From Jannaschia aquimarina (GTDB lineage Bacteria; Pseudomonadota; Alphaproteobacteria; Rhodobacterales; Rhodobacteraceae), in assembly GCF_000877395.1 (NCBI RefSeq), contig NZ_JYFE01000025.1, positions 83,855 to 147,854 on the forward strand: a stretch of DNA of 64,000 nt, written 5' to 3'. The stretch's first letter is position 1. The number at the start of each line of letters is the position of its first letter. This document shows positions 1 to 8,648 of this stretch, one piece after another. A model generated the notes under the pieces. The model was not told where the DNA came from and searched no databases. It worked only from the letters and a program-made list of their open reading frames with translations. The translations under genes were made by a program, and so were the position numbers.

Positions 1-492
1 GAGGAAGTCGTATGGACCGTCCATCGCGGGCGGGTCGCCGCCGCGCCGTTGGAGCGCGTGTATCCGGGTCCTTACCGATCACCAGTTATGAGGCGTTATC
101 AGCGACTGGATGAATTCGACGTCGGCTTCGGCCCCGTCCTGATCAACTTGCGGACCGAGAAAAACAAGGCTCTCCCGATGATGATTGGGGCCTTCCCGCC
201 GACCAGGAATGATCAGAACGTTCATCTGGCGCGGCAGCTCGAAAAGCTGACGATCGGCGAAGAATTCGAGCCCGAGCCGCCCGGGGGCTTCCGTCCCGCC
301 GACCCGCTGCGCTGGATCTGTCGCAACCTCGCGCTCTTCCGCGGCCCCAATCTGGACGATCCCATGCGCAAGGCAACGGCGCTGGCTATCAGGGACGCCA
401 TGCGCACCCCGCCCGTCATCGACTCGGAGGCCTACAAGGCCGCCGCCGCCGAAGCCTATCGGACCGGCAAGACGAGGTTCAGGATCGACTGA
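1..492 (+). CDS. Partial hypothetical protein, probably T6SS-associated (C-terminal part)
   Basis: The frame is open from the first base of the window, so the true start lies upstream; a TTG at 49 is only an internal start candidate. The visible part (about 163 residues) is soluble, with no signal peptide or membrane segment and no family motif that I recognise. It ends one base into the start of the next gene (TGA/ATG overlap at 490-494), so the two are translationally coupled. The following genes are a T6SS-type accessory protein, an amidase-like effector and its likely immunity protein, which suggests this is part of the same cargo operon, perhaps an accessory or adaptor. Function is unknown. 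Confidence 0.6.
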   Translation, partial: EEVVWTVHRGRVAAAPLERVYPGPYRSPVMRRYQRLDEFDVGFGPVLINLRTEKNKALPMMIGAFPPTRNDQNVHLARQLEKLTIGEEFEPEPPGGFRPADPLRWICRNLALFRGPNLDDPMRKATALAIRDAMRTPPVIDSEAYKAAAAEAYRTGKTRFRID

Positions 493-1259
493 TGTTCAGC
501 ACGTCCGATTTCATCACCGAGGCCGGCGCGGCGGCCTATTCCGCGGAACGGCAGGACCGGTTCGAGTGGATCGCCTGCGACTACCTCCGACGGACCTTCG
601 GGCCTCGCTTGTCGCAGACGGGCGACGCCGACCTGCTGACTTTCGTTCGCCGCTGCCAGCCCCGCGCCGCAGCGCGCGGTATCGAGGTCGAGTGCGAGTT
701 GCTGCGGTATTTCGCGATCGCGTGCATCCTGGGGGTCGAGTTCGAACACGATCCCCAGCACCGCCCGATGCTGGAGACCGCGCTCTGGATCGAGCCAGAC
801 GGCACCCATCGGCGCGTCGAGAGCACCGGGCTTCTATGGGATGAACTCGGCCGCTGGTTCGAGACGATGCAGGCCGACACCGCGGACATGGCCCGGCTTC
901 GCCGCGCCTTCGCCGACCTCTACCGGGACGAGGACCGGGACCCGGACGCGCAATGGCTGTTCGCCTTTCTGGCCGACGCCTGGCCTCGTCTCTACACGGC
1001 GCGCCCGCAGACCGCCTGGCTGGATCTGGGCAACGCGGTCCGCCGCTCCGCCGCCGCGCTCAAACTCGACGGACCGGACCTGATGGCTGTCGTCGGATTG
1101 GCCCCCTATTACGGCATGGGCCTTCTGGACGATCCGGCCCAGCCCTGGATCTCTGCGGCGCTGGCGATGGACGGCCGCTCGATGCCCGAGCGGCGCCTGG
1201 CCCTGGGCAACGGCATTTTGAGTTACTGGACGGCATTGGTCGAAGGAGAACGCGCATGA
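492..1259 (+). CDS. Conserved protein of T6SS cargo operons, unknown function
   Basis: A 255-residue soluble protein without signal peptide. Its first 100 residues carry a run of the type 'R-x-C-x-x-x-A-x-x-x-G-I-x-x-E-x-E-L-x-R-Y' followed by 'GVEFEHDP' around residues 60-90. I associate this pattern with small proteins encoded beside VgrG/DUF4123/effector genes in type VI loci (from memory of the family pattern, not a search). It overlaps the upstream partial gene by one base and the downstream effector gene by an ATGA (1256-1259), indicating one operon. A role in loading or folding of the downstream effector is inference only. Confidence 0.6.
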   Translation: MFSTSDFITEAGAAAYSAERQDRFEWIACDYLRRTFGPRLSQTGDADLLTFVRRCQPRAAARGIEVECELLRYFAIACILGVEFEHDPQHRPMLETALWIEPDGTHRRVESTGLLWDELGRWFETMQADTADMARLRRAFADLYRDEDRDPDAQWLFAFLADAWPRLYTARPQTAWLDLGNAVRRSAAALKLDGPDLMAVVGLAPYYGMGLLDDPAQPWISAALAMDGRSMPERRLALGNGILSYWTALVEGERA

Positions 1260-2035
1260 GCACCTTCACGTCGCAGATCGAGGAGGGATGCCGCTCCTTC
1301 TGGTCAGCACTGGCTCGATTGCCTCAGGTCCCCTTGCCCGCAGGCATCGCACCGGGCGGGACGGCCGGTGCATCGCCACTGGATGCCGCGGCCGAGGGCG
1401 CGGATACGGCCGGCAGCGATCGCGCGCCGGACTGCACCACGGGCAATTGCTGCGACGACCCGGTCTGGCTCCAGACCGCCGAGGCGGAGCTTGGAACGCT
1501 GGAGATCCTCGGCGGCAGCGGAAGCAACCCACGGGTCGAGGAATACCACGCGTCGACCGGCAACTCCTTTACCGATGACACGGCGTGGTGCTCCAGCTTC
1601 GTCAACTGGGTGATGGAGAACACGACCAATCCCCGCACGGGCGAGGCCTTCCCGTCGACCAACAGCGCCGGATCTCAGAGCTGGATGAACTGGGGCACCG
1701 CGACCGAGCCCTTCGTCGGCGCCCTCATCGTGATCAAGTGGAGCCCCGACAGCTGGGAAGGCCACAACACCATCCTCGTCGGCGAGACGACTGACGGCAA
1801 TGGCTGGTGGGGCCTGGGCGGCAACCAGGGCATCGCCAATGACGGCTCGCGCGCGGGGCTCGCGGTGAATGTCTCGCGCTATGCGAAGGGCTCGACCATC
1901 CGATCCATCCGCAAACCGTCCGGCTTCACCCCCTGCCCCGAATACCTGGAGATCCCCAAGATGACGGCGGCAGAGGTCGAAGCGAAGTATGGCGCTGAAT
2001 CGGGCAGCGCGAACGGTTACGATGGTACGCGCTAG
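1256..2035 (+). CDS. Cysteine amidase/peptidase-like protein (TIGR02594/CHAP-like), probable T6SS effector
   Basis: 259 residues, ATG at 1256 overlapping the upstream stop. The first ~65 residues are low-complexity and probably a flexible or targeting region; residues ~70-220 resemble the TIGR02594 family, a CHAP/NlpC-like papain-type fold that cleaves peptidoglycan peptides or amides. Candidate nucleophile C112 lies in the motif 'AWCSSFVNW' and the candidate histidine H170 in 'EGHNTI', the expected Cys...His order, followed by a Trp/Gly-rich stretch (GWWGLGGNQG). There is no Sec signal, as expected for a toxin delivered by another machine. The next gene encodes an exported small protein that could be the immunity factor, and a DUF4123 adaptor gene follows on the opposite strand. 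A phage endolysin is the main alternative, but no other phage genes are nearby. Confidence 0.7.
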   Translation: MSTFTSQIEEGCRSFWSALARLPQVPLPAGIAPGGTAGASPLDAAAEGADTAGSDRAPDCTTGNCCDDPVWLQTAEAELGTLEILGGSGSNPRVEEYHASTGNSFTDDTAWCSSFVNWVMENTTNPRTGEAFPSTNSAGSQSWMNWGTATEPFVGALIVIKWSPDSWEGHNTILVGETTDGNGWWGLGGNQGIANDGSRAGLAVNVSRYAKGSTIRSIRKPSGFTPCPEYLEIPKMTAAEVEAKYGAESGSANGYDGTR

Positions 2036-2540
2036 CGCCCTCTCCCTCGCGCTTTTGGCGCCAGTCGCTGCTCAGGCGGCGGAATGGAACCGTGAGGGGT
2101 GCCTTTCGGGCGCCCTGCCCTTCGCCGATTGCGTACACGCTATCCGGGCCGCAGAGACCTTCGTCTCCGCGATGCGTCCGACCGAAGATGGAGAATTGGG
2201 TCTGCTGCGGCTCAGCTACGTCGCGGCCGATTTCGCGACGCTGTCCGACGGGATCGATCCGAATGTCTCGCTGATGATCTCCACGACCTTCATCGTCGAT
2301 GGACGGCTCGCCTATGCCGACCTTGTCGAAGTGGGTCAGGTCATGGATTTCATCGACTTCACGCGCGACGGACCGGGCGCATACGTCTTTCGCGGCGCCG
2401 TGTTCTCGGACGAGCTGGGCTGTCCCGTCGTCGCGACCCTGACGGTGGACGCCGGACCCTATACCGTCGCGATCCGCGAGGGCAGCACGACCCCTCCGCC
2501 TCCCGTGGTTACAGAGACGCTGGCGTCGAACTGCCGCTAG
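2022..2540 (+). CDS. Exported small protein, candidate periplasmic immunity factor
   Basis: I chose the ATG at 2022 because it gives a clean signal peptide at once (MVRASALSLALLAPVAAQA, cleavage before AEWN); the ATG at 1989 would add 11 residues before it. The product is 172 residues, about 153 after cleavage, with four cysteines (two near the mature N-terminus, one in 'ELGCPVV', one at the very end) that could form disulfides. It overlaps the amidase-like gene by 14 bases, so the pair is translated together. Small exported proteins immediately downstream of peptidoglycan-amidase effectors are usually their immunity partners. I do not recognise a named Tai family, so this is positional inference. 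Confidence 0.6.
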   Translation: MVRASALSLALLAPVAAQAAEWNREGCLSGALPFADCVHAIRAAETFVSAMRPTEDGELGLLRLSYVAADFATLSDGIDPNVSLMISTTFIVDGRLAYADLVEVGQVMDFIDFTRDGPGAYVFRGAVFSDELGCPVVATLTVDAGPYTVAIREGSTTPPPPVVTETLASNCR

Positions 2541-3480
2541 AGGCCGGTCCTTCCCGCCGTCGGCGGAGGATCGTTGCGCCGTTTCGCGGGCCGGGGGCGA
2601 CGAAGAGCCGGCAACCCCGCGCGAATTGCGACAGCACGCCGGGCTCTGAATTGGCGATCAGCGTGCGGAAGGTCGTCGGCTCGTAGAACCGGAAATAGAT
2701 GCGACGGCCCGTCGCGCTGTCACGAACCATCGTGAAACGCCGCATCTGCGCGCGGAGCCCTTTCAGGCTCAGCGGCGTGCGAACGAAGATACCGGGTTGC
2801 GACGGCCAGAGGCCCGCATGCAGATCGTCGTCGGGGAAGGCGCTGAACAGGGCACGGACGAAGCCGTTCCCCGGCATCAGCCGGACGACGTAGGGGGCGC
2901 TGTCGGCATGGACGCGCGCGGCCTCTCCCTGGAACAGACAGGCATGATCGAGACCCGACGCGGCAATTCGGTCCGCCAAGCCGAAGACGCGCGCCGCATC
3001 GAGGACCGCATAGGTGTGATCCTCCGCCGCGCCGACACGGTCGGGGGTCTCCGGAAACAGGACGTCCCGCAGGGAAGCCGGGCATGACCGATCCTCGGTG
3101 CGCGCGTCGAACGGAGAGACATCTGCAAGCTCTTCCCGGTCGAAGCCTCCGGTCAGACCGGCCAAATTCGCCGCGCGGGCCGGCTCGTCCAGTCCGAGGG
3201 GCCCCAGGAGCACGTCCTGGCCGTCGGTCAGCGAGGCCGCAAGGGTCACGATCTCGTCGAGCGGCGCCTCCGACGCCTCGGCGATCACTTCGCCTTCGGC
3301 TTCGCCCCCACGCTCGCTTTCGGCCTGCCGCAGCAAAGCACGTAGACCCAGATGGGCACGTGTCGCGCGGGCCAGCCCGAGGCCGGAATAGGCGACCCCC
3401 GCCGAGTCCCTGACCGTGACACGGCAGGCCCAGACCGGGGCCGGTGTCACGAAAGCGGAGGCGGGGATGGACATCGTCAT
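2509..3480 (-). CDS. DUF4123 domain protein, T6SS effector adaptor/chaperone
   Basis: 323 residues. Residues ~135-285 match the DUF4123 pattern as I know it: 'YAVLDAARVFGL', a variable middle, 'G-x-W-P-S-Q-P-G-I-F-V-R-T-P', then 'L-R-A-Q-M-R-R-F-T' and 'Y-F-R-F-Y-E-P'. DUF4123 proteins (Tap/Tec) load effectors onto VgrG spikes in type VI secretion. The N-terminal 130 residues are less conserved and may bind the cargo. The gene is convergent with the immunity candidate and overlaps its 3' end by 32 bases, so it is transcribed separately from the amidase operon. No VgrG or PAAR gene is visible in the window; they may lie upstream of base 1. The 220 bases beyond its start (3481-3700) show no credible gene. 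Confidence 0.8.
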   Translation of the reverse strand: MTMSIPASAFVTPAPVWACRVTVRDSAGVAYSGLGLARATRAHLGLRALLRQAESERGGEAEGEVIAEASEAPLDEIVTLAASLTDGQDVLLGPLGLDEPARAANLAGLTGGFDREELADVSPFDARTEDRSCPASLRDVLFPETPDRVGAAEDHTYAVLDAARVFGLADRIAASGLDHACLFQGEAARVHADSAPYVVRLMPGNGFVRALFSAFPDDDLHAGLWPSQPGIFVRTPLSLKGLRAQMRRFTMVRDSATGRRIYFRFYEPTTFRTLIANSEPGVLSQFARGCRLFVAPGPRNGATILRRRREGPASSGSSTPASL

Positions 3481-3700
3481 GAAGCTCGACCGGATCGGAA
3501 CGCATCGTGGGCGAAAAGACGCCGGATTGCCCGGCAGGTGATGCCGAAGCCGTCCGCGCCTGGCAAGCGGCCGGGCTCAACCCGCCCATCATCGTCTCAA
3601 GATTGCGGCCTTTGGAACATGGTCGGCCCCCCCGGCCAATCCGATGCCCCGCAAACGCCGGATTTGGCCTCCGGCCAGCCCGTCTCCGCGCCAGCGTCCG

Positions 3701-4585
3701 CTAGCCACCTCCGCTCCGATCCAGCAGTTCGGAGACAAGCGGATTGGGAAACCGCCGCTGCGTGGTCACCGCGCAGAACATCTCGGTGATGTCGTCGAGG
3801 CGCGCCAGTTCCACCAACCGGCCTGACGATAGTTCGTCGCGGACAACGATGGGCGGGATGACCGCGACGCCGACATCCTCGCGCACCAGAAGACGCAACA
3901 TGGCCATGTCGTCGCCCTCTGCGGCAATGCGGGGCAGGATACCCAGCCGTTCGAGCAATCCGTCCAGCCCAGCCCGCAATGCCGTCTCAGGCGTGGGCAC
4001 CACCAGCGGATGCGTTTCCAGTATTTCCCGGACGGAGTCCGCCCTGCCCGATGCACGCGCGGGGCTGCCGACGATGCTGACGGGCTGCTCGTCCAGCCGC
4101 TGGACGAGGTAGGGGCTGGACGCGTCGCGGGCGGGCACGAGATTTGTCAGCACGATGTCCAGCGACATCGCGTCGAGCGCGCGCAAGAGGTCCGCCTGCG
4201 AACCTGAGCGTAGGACAATCTCGACATCGCCGCGCCCGATCAGCGGTCGCAGGAAGCCGATCTGAAAATTCCGCGACAGCGTGGCCAATGCCCCGATCCG
4301 CAATGCCCGCCGCGGGCTGCCCGCCGCCCGCAGAGTAGCGGACAGGTCATCGGCGGCGCGAAAGATCTGTTCTGCGTGATCCAGCGCGATGCGCCCCGCC
4401 TCGGTCAAGGCGAGGTTTCGGCCGACGCGGTCGAACAGCGCATGACCCAACGACGCCTCCAGCGCCTTGATCTGCGTCGAGACCGCCGATTGCGAGATGT
4501 TCAGGTGGCGCGCCGCGCCGGTCAGGGTGCCGTCCCGGGCGACGGCGCGGAAGAGGCGCAGATGGTGGAGATTGAGGGAAGACAT
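3701..4585 (-). CDS. LysR-family transcriptional regulator
   Basis: 294 residues with the standard LysR layout: an N-terminal winged helix-turn-helix (residues ~4-62, including 'ISQSAVSTQIKALEASLGHALFDR') and a periplasmic-binding-protein-like effector domain from ~90 to 290. It is divergent from dabB, with 100 bases between the two starts, and a short palindrome overlaps its own leader. In other bacteria a CbbR-like LysR gene often sits next to dabBA, so control of inorganic-carbon uptake is likely. The ligand cannot be read from the sequence. Confidence 0.88.
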   Translation of the reverse strand: MSSLNLHHLRLFRAVARDGTLTGAARHLNISQSAVSTQIKALEASLGHALFDRVGRNLALTEAGRIALDHAEQIFRAADDLSATLRAAGSPRRALRIGALATLSRNFQIGFLRPLIGRGDVEIVLRSGSQADLLRALDAMSLDIVLTNLVPARDASSPYLVQRLDEQPVSIVGSPARASGRADSVREILETHPLVVPTPETALRAGLDGLLERLGILPRIAAEGDDMAMLRLLVREDVGVAVIPPIVVRDELSSGRLVELARLDDITEMFCAVTTQRRFPNPLVSELLDRSGGG

Positions 4586-4587
4586 GC

Positions 4588-4602
4588 TTCTATATGATAG
4601 AA
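4588..4602. promoter_or_regulatory. Candidate LysR operator between the regulator and dabB
   Basis: A perfect inverted repeat TTCTAT-ATG-ATAGAA lies two bases in front of the lysR start codon and contains a T-N11-A core, the usual LysR recognition shape. It is in the 100-base divergent promoter region, which is clearly AT-richer than its surroundings. Autoregulation plus control of dabBA is the obvious reading, but no binding data can be inferred. Confidence 0.5.
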
Positions 4603-4685
4603 CGGTTTATCCCAATATATGCAATTTTATTTCACCCCGTCACGCTCTACCTCCCTTCCCGACATATTCGGATCGGAGCCAGATC

Positions 4686-6233
4686 ATGCCATTCGACCTC
4701 TCGCTGTCCTTCATCGGCCCGATCTTTCTGTTGATCGGGGCCGGGGCGGCCTTCGCGTCTCCCGGCCGGCGGCCGGGGAATGTCCCTCGTTTGGCGGAAT
4801 TGGCGGCACTCGGCGCGCTGGCGCTCGCGGTCGTCGGGGTGGTTCAGGCGCTGGCCTTCGGCAACGCCGAAACGAGCGTCCTGGGCCTGCATGCCAGCCC
4901 GGTCTCGCTGACGCTTGGTCTGCTGGTCGCGTTCATCGGTTGGGTCGTGATGCGCTACAGCCGGACCTATCTGGATGGCGAAGCGAACGAGGGCGCGTTC
5001 CATGGGCTGATGCTCGCGACGCTGGCGGCCGTTCTGGTCTTCGTTCAGGCGGCCAATATCTGGCTGATGATGCTGGCGACGATCGCCGTGGGGCTTTGCC
5101 TGCGTCGGCTCCTGCTCTTTTATCCGGACCGCCCCGAGGCAGGCCGCGCGGCCACGAAGTTCGCCTTGGCCTGGCATGGCGGCGACGCAGCGCTTTTGCT
5201 TGCCGCGGTCGTCCTCTCGGCCCGGTTCCAGACCGGCGACCTGACGGAACTCGCCTCGCGCGCGACCGAGGATGGGTTGGGCGGTACAGGCAGCGTGGGT
5301 GTCGCATTGATCCTGTTGGCGGCCGTTCTCAAGACGGCGGCCTTCCCTCTGCACGGCTGGCTCACCGAAGTGATGGAAGCACCGACACCCGTCTCGGCGC
5401 TGCTCCATGCGGGCATCATCAATTCCGGCGGCGTCCTTCTGATCGGCGCGGCCGCCTTGGTGCAACTGAGCCCCGCTGCGATGGCGGCGCTGGTGATGAT
5501 CGGGGGCCTGACGGCACTGTTCGGAGCGGCGGTCATGCTAACCCAAAGCGCCGTCAAGACGTCTCTCGCCTGGTCGACCGTCTCACAGATGGGGTTCCTG
5601 CTTCTGCAATGCGGCCTTGGCCTGTGGGCGCTGGCGCTTCTGCATATCGTGGCGCATTCGCTCTACAAGGCCCATGCCTTCCTGTCCTCGGGGGGCGCCG
5701 TGGCGGCGGTGTCCTCGATCCGCCGGCCCGGCCCTGTAGCCGTTCCCAGCCTCGGAGCGGTGCTGAAATCCTTCGGGCTCGCCCTCCTGCTCTATGGCGC
5801 GATCGCGACCGCTTTCACCCTGCTTGTCGGCCCAAAGAGCGCGCAAGCCCTCGCGCTGGGTGCAATCCTGATCTTCGGCGTCGCCTATCTGGTGGCACAG
5901 GGTTTGGCGGATCTGGCCCCGGCGGCATTGACCAAGCGCACGGCGCTCGCCTCTCTCGCCGCGGCGATCGGCTATTTCACCTTCCAAGCCGTTGCCGAAG
6001 CGATCTGGGGCCCCGGCCTGCCCCCTGCCCCGGTGCCGGGCGCGCTGGAATGGGCGCTGATCGTGCTGACGGTGCTGTCCTTTGGTCTCGTGGCGTTCGC
6101 GCAGGCCCTCTTTCCGCTCTGGTCCCATCATCCGGCCACGGCGGGGCTGCGCGTGCATCTCGCCAACGGCCTCTACCTGAACGCTTTGCTGGACCGCTGG
6201 ATCGGCGGCTTCCGGTCCGCGAAATCCTCCTGA
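4686..6233 (+). CDS. dabB: DabB, NuoL-like membrane subunit of the DAB inorganic-carbon transporter
   Basis: 515 residues from the ATG at 4686, preceded by a GGAG; the frame extends further upstream but only this start gives a membrane protein without a charged leader. It is a polytopic protein of the proton-conducting complex I antiporter family (NuoL/MrpA-like), with the conserved segment '[21 protein letters not shown]' split here as HGWL...[12 protein letters not shown] near residues 223-242. A DUF2309 protein follows 4 bases downstream. That pairing defines DAB, in which DabB couples cation flow to vectorial CO2 hydration by DabA. The absence of any nuo genes argues against a complex I subunit. 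Confidence 0.9.
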   Translation: MPFDLSLSFIGPIFLLIGAGAAFASPGRRPGNVPRLAELAALGALALAVVGVVQALAFGNAETSVLGLHASPVSLTLGLLVAFIGWVVMRYSRTYLDGEANEGAFHGLMLATLAAVLVFVQAANIWLMMLATIAVGLCLRRLLLFYPDRPEAGRAATKFALAWHGGDAALLLAAVVLSARFQTGDLTELASRATEDGLGGTGSVGVALILLAAVLKTAAFPLHGWLTEVMEAPTPVSALLHAGIINSGGVLLIGAAALVQLSPAAMAALVMIGGLTALFGAAVMLTQSAVKTSLAWSTVSQMGFLLLQCGLGLWALALLHIVAHSLYKAHAFLSSGGAVAAVSSIRRPGPVAVPSLGAVLKSFGLALLLYGAIATAFTLLVGPKSAQALALGAILIFGVAYLVAQGLADLAPAALTKRTALASLAAAIGYFTFQAVAEAIWGPGLPPAPVPGALEWALIVLTVLSFGLVAFAQALFPLWSHHPATAGLRVHLANGLYLNALLDRWIGGFRSAKSS

Positions 6234-6249
6234 ACCCATGGAGCCTATG

Positions 6250-8592
6250 ATGTCCAAGGCCACGTCCGACCTGCTCAGCGCCGCCGATGCGGCCGCCCGC
6301 CTGATCCCCCCGGCTTTCCCGTTGGAGGCGACGGTCGCGGTCAACCCGTTCCTCGGCCAGACCGGCGAGGATCTCGCCACCGCGTCGGCTCGCCTGACCC
6401 GTGCCAGCGGGGCGCGTGCGACACAGGACTTCACGGACTACGCCGCCGCCATCGCATCGGGCCGGATCGGGACGGACGACCTCGCCGACGCACTCGCCGC
6501 CGCGACGTCGCCGCTCAAACCCAAGGATGTCGCAGCGCTGACGGCGATGGCCAAAGCCGCACCCGCGACCCCGATACAGGCACTGCCGACGGTCGCCGAC
6601 CTCGCGGCGGAGGCGACCGGCACGGACTGGCCATCCGTAGTCGAAAAGACCATCGGCCTCTGGGCGGCGGGCCGGTTCGACAACGGTCAGGCGCTTTGGG
6701 CACCCGCGCCGGGTCAGGATTGCTTTGCCGCCTGGCGCGCCTGGGCCGGCCACGACCTGACGCCGGAAATCGCGGGACTCACCGGCTTTTGCGCCCATGT
6801 CGTCAGCGCGCCCGACACAGCCGATCGGGCGATCGAGCGCGCGGCCGGGGCCCTCGGCCTGACGGGTGACGCCGCCGAGAGCGCCTTCCACCGGCTCTAC
6901 ATGGATCTGGGCGGCTGGTCGCAACATGCGCGCTGGCTGCTCTGGCAGGCCGAACTCGCAGGCGGGACCGACGGCACGATGCGCGACCTGCTGGCCATTC
7001 GCCTGATCTGGGAAGAGGCGCTTCTTGCCCGCGTGCCCTCCATCGCCGAGGCCTGGGCCGAGACCGTCGCCGCCCATTCCAGGCCAATCGAGCCGTCCAA
7101 AACGGAGGTCGCGCTCGCCATCCTGCAAGAGGCCGCCGACCGCGCGCATCAGCGCCGCCTGACGGATGCGCTGGATGGCGCCGCCCCGGGCGCCGAGCGG
7201 CCCGCGCTTCAGGCCGCCTTCTGCATCGATGTGCGCTCCGAGGTGTTCCGCCGGGCGCTCGAAAGCGTCGATCCCACCATCCAGACCATCGGTTTCGCAG
7301 GCTTCTTCGGCCTGCCGCTGTCGCACCGCGCCAAGGGCTCGGACGTGTCCGAGGCGCGGCTGCCGGTGCTGCTGAACCCGGCCATGGAAACGGTGACCCA
7401 GACCTCCGAGGCCGCCGACCGGCAGGCCCGCATCACCGCCCGCGCGGGCCGGGCCTGGAACCGGTTCCGGCAGGCGGCCGTCTCCTCCTTCGCCTTCGTC
7501 GAGGCGGCGGGCCCGCTCTATGCGGGCAAGCTGGTCAAGGACGCGCTCGGCCTTGGCGGAGGCGCGCCCGCACCGGACCCGGCTCCGCGCGTGGCCGACG
7601 GCCTCTCCGCCGAGACAAAGGCCGACACCGCCGCAACTGTCCTCAAGGCGATGAGCCTCACCGGCGGGCACGGACGCATCGTCCTGCTGCTGGGCCATGG
7701 TGGCCACGTCACCAACAACCCGCATGAGAGCGCGTATCATTGTGGCGCGTGTGGCGGCTATGCGGGGGACGTCTCGGCCCGGCTACTCGCCTCGCTTCTG
7801 AACGATCCTGAGGCGCGGGCCGGTCTCGCTGACCGAGGCGTGGACCTGCCCCATGACACACGCTTCGTGGCCGGCCTTCACGACACCACGACCGACGAGG
7901 TGACGCTCTACGATGTAGCCGAGGGCGATCTGACCGAAACCCGCCGCTGGCTGGCGCAGGCAGGCCGGATCGCGCGGGCCGAACGCGCGCCTTCGCTGCC
8001 TGGGGCGACGCCCGAAACGGTCGCCGCGCGCGCACTCAACTGGGCCGAGACGCGGCCCGAATGGGGCCTCGCGGGCTGTGCCGCCTTTATCGCGGCGCCG
8101 CGCGGGGCGACCGCCGGTCGCGATCTGGGCGGCCGGGCCTTCCTGCACAGCTACGACTGGCGCGCCGATGAGGCCTTCGCGACTCTGGAGCTGATCCTCA
8201 CCGCGCCCGTGGTCGTCGCGAGTTGGATCAGCCTGCAATACTATGGGTCATCGGTGGCGCCCGAAGTGTTCGGCGGGGGCAACAAGCTGATCCACAACGT
8301 CGTGGGCGGCATTGGGGTCATCGAGGGCAATGGCGGCCGCCTGCGTCCTGGTCTGCCGTGGCAGGCGATCCACGACGGAGAGAGCCTGCGTCATGAGCCC
8401 CTGCGCCTGACGGTCATGATCGAGGCCCCGCGAGACGCGATCGCGGACGTTCTGGAGCGGCACCCCCACGTCCGTGCGCTCTTCGATAATGGCTGGCTGC
8501 ACCTGCTCACGCTGTCTGACGGCCGCGTGGATGCGCGCTATCGTCCCGGTCTGGCATGGGAAACGCCGCCCAGTCCCGCGCTGGCTGCTTGA
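6250..8592 (+). CDS. dabA: DabA, DUF2309 carbonic-anhydrase-like subunit of the DAB transporter
   Basis: About 780 residues. ATG codons occur at 6238, 6247 and 6250; the GGAG at 6240-6243 is best spaced for 6250. The predicted zinc ligands are present: C325 and D327 in 'FCIDVRSE', H483 in '[10 protein letters not shown]' and C498 in 'YHCGACGG'. The 15-residue His-Cys spacing equals that of H524/C539 in Halothiobacillus DabA (C351, D353, H524, C539). DabA is a soluble, membrane-associated beta-carbonic-anhydrase-like protein that converts CO2 to bicarbonate in one direction when energised by DabB. In a heterotroph this would feed anaplerotic carboxylations rather than the Calvin cycle; no Rubisco gene is in the window. 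Confidence 0.92.
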   Translation: MSKATSDLLSAADAAARLIPPAFPLEATVAVNPFLGQTGEDLATASARLTRASGARATQDFTDYAAAIASGRIGTDDLADALAAATSPLKPKDVAALTAMAKAAPATPIQALPTVADLAAEATGTDWPSVVEKTIGLWAAGRFDNGQALWAPAPGQDCFAAWRAWAGHDLTPEIAGLTGFCAHVVSAPDTADRAIERAAGALGLTGDAAESAFHRLYMDLGGWSQHARWLLWQAELAGGTDGTMRDLLAIRLIWEEALLARVPSIAEAWAETVAAHSRPIEPSKTEVALAILQEAADRAHQRRLTDALDGAAPGAERPALQAAFCIDVRSEVFRRALESVDPTIQTIGFAGFFGLPLSHRAKGSDVSEARLPVLLNPAMETVTQTSEAADRQARITARAGRAWNRFRQAAVSSFAFVEAAGPLYAGKLVKDALGLGGGAPAPDPAPRVADGLSAETKADTAATVLKAMSLTGGHGRIVLLLGHGGHVTNNPHESAYHCGACGGYAGDVSARLLASLLNDPEARAGLADRGVDLPHDTRFVAGLHDTTTDEVTLYDVAEGDLTETRRWLAQAGRIARAERAPSLPGATPETVAARALNWAETRPEWGLAGCAAFIAAPRGATAGRDLGGRAFLHSYDWRADEAFATLELILTAPVVVASWISLQYYGSSVAPEVFGGGNKLIHNVVGGIGVIEGNGGRLRPGLPWQAIHDGESLRHEPLRLTVMIEAPRDAIADVLERHPHVRALFDNGWLHLLTLSDGRVDARYRPGLAWETPPSPALAA

Positions 8593-8648
8593 CGCGGCGC
8601 GACAGGGGCGCCCGGATCGGCTCGGCTGCCCTGCCGCCGCGACATCGG

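Noticed and set aside
1256..3480. Prophage remnant instead of T6SS cargo
   Set aside because: No holin, capsid, tail or integrase genes, and a DUF4123 adaptor with an exported partner gene fits a T6SS locus better.
3352..3789. Plus-strand ORF of about 145 codons across the DUF4123 start and the gap before lysR
   Set aside because: Composition is that of a shadow frame (Arg/Pro-rich) and it overlaps both neighbours; no ribosome site.
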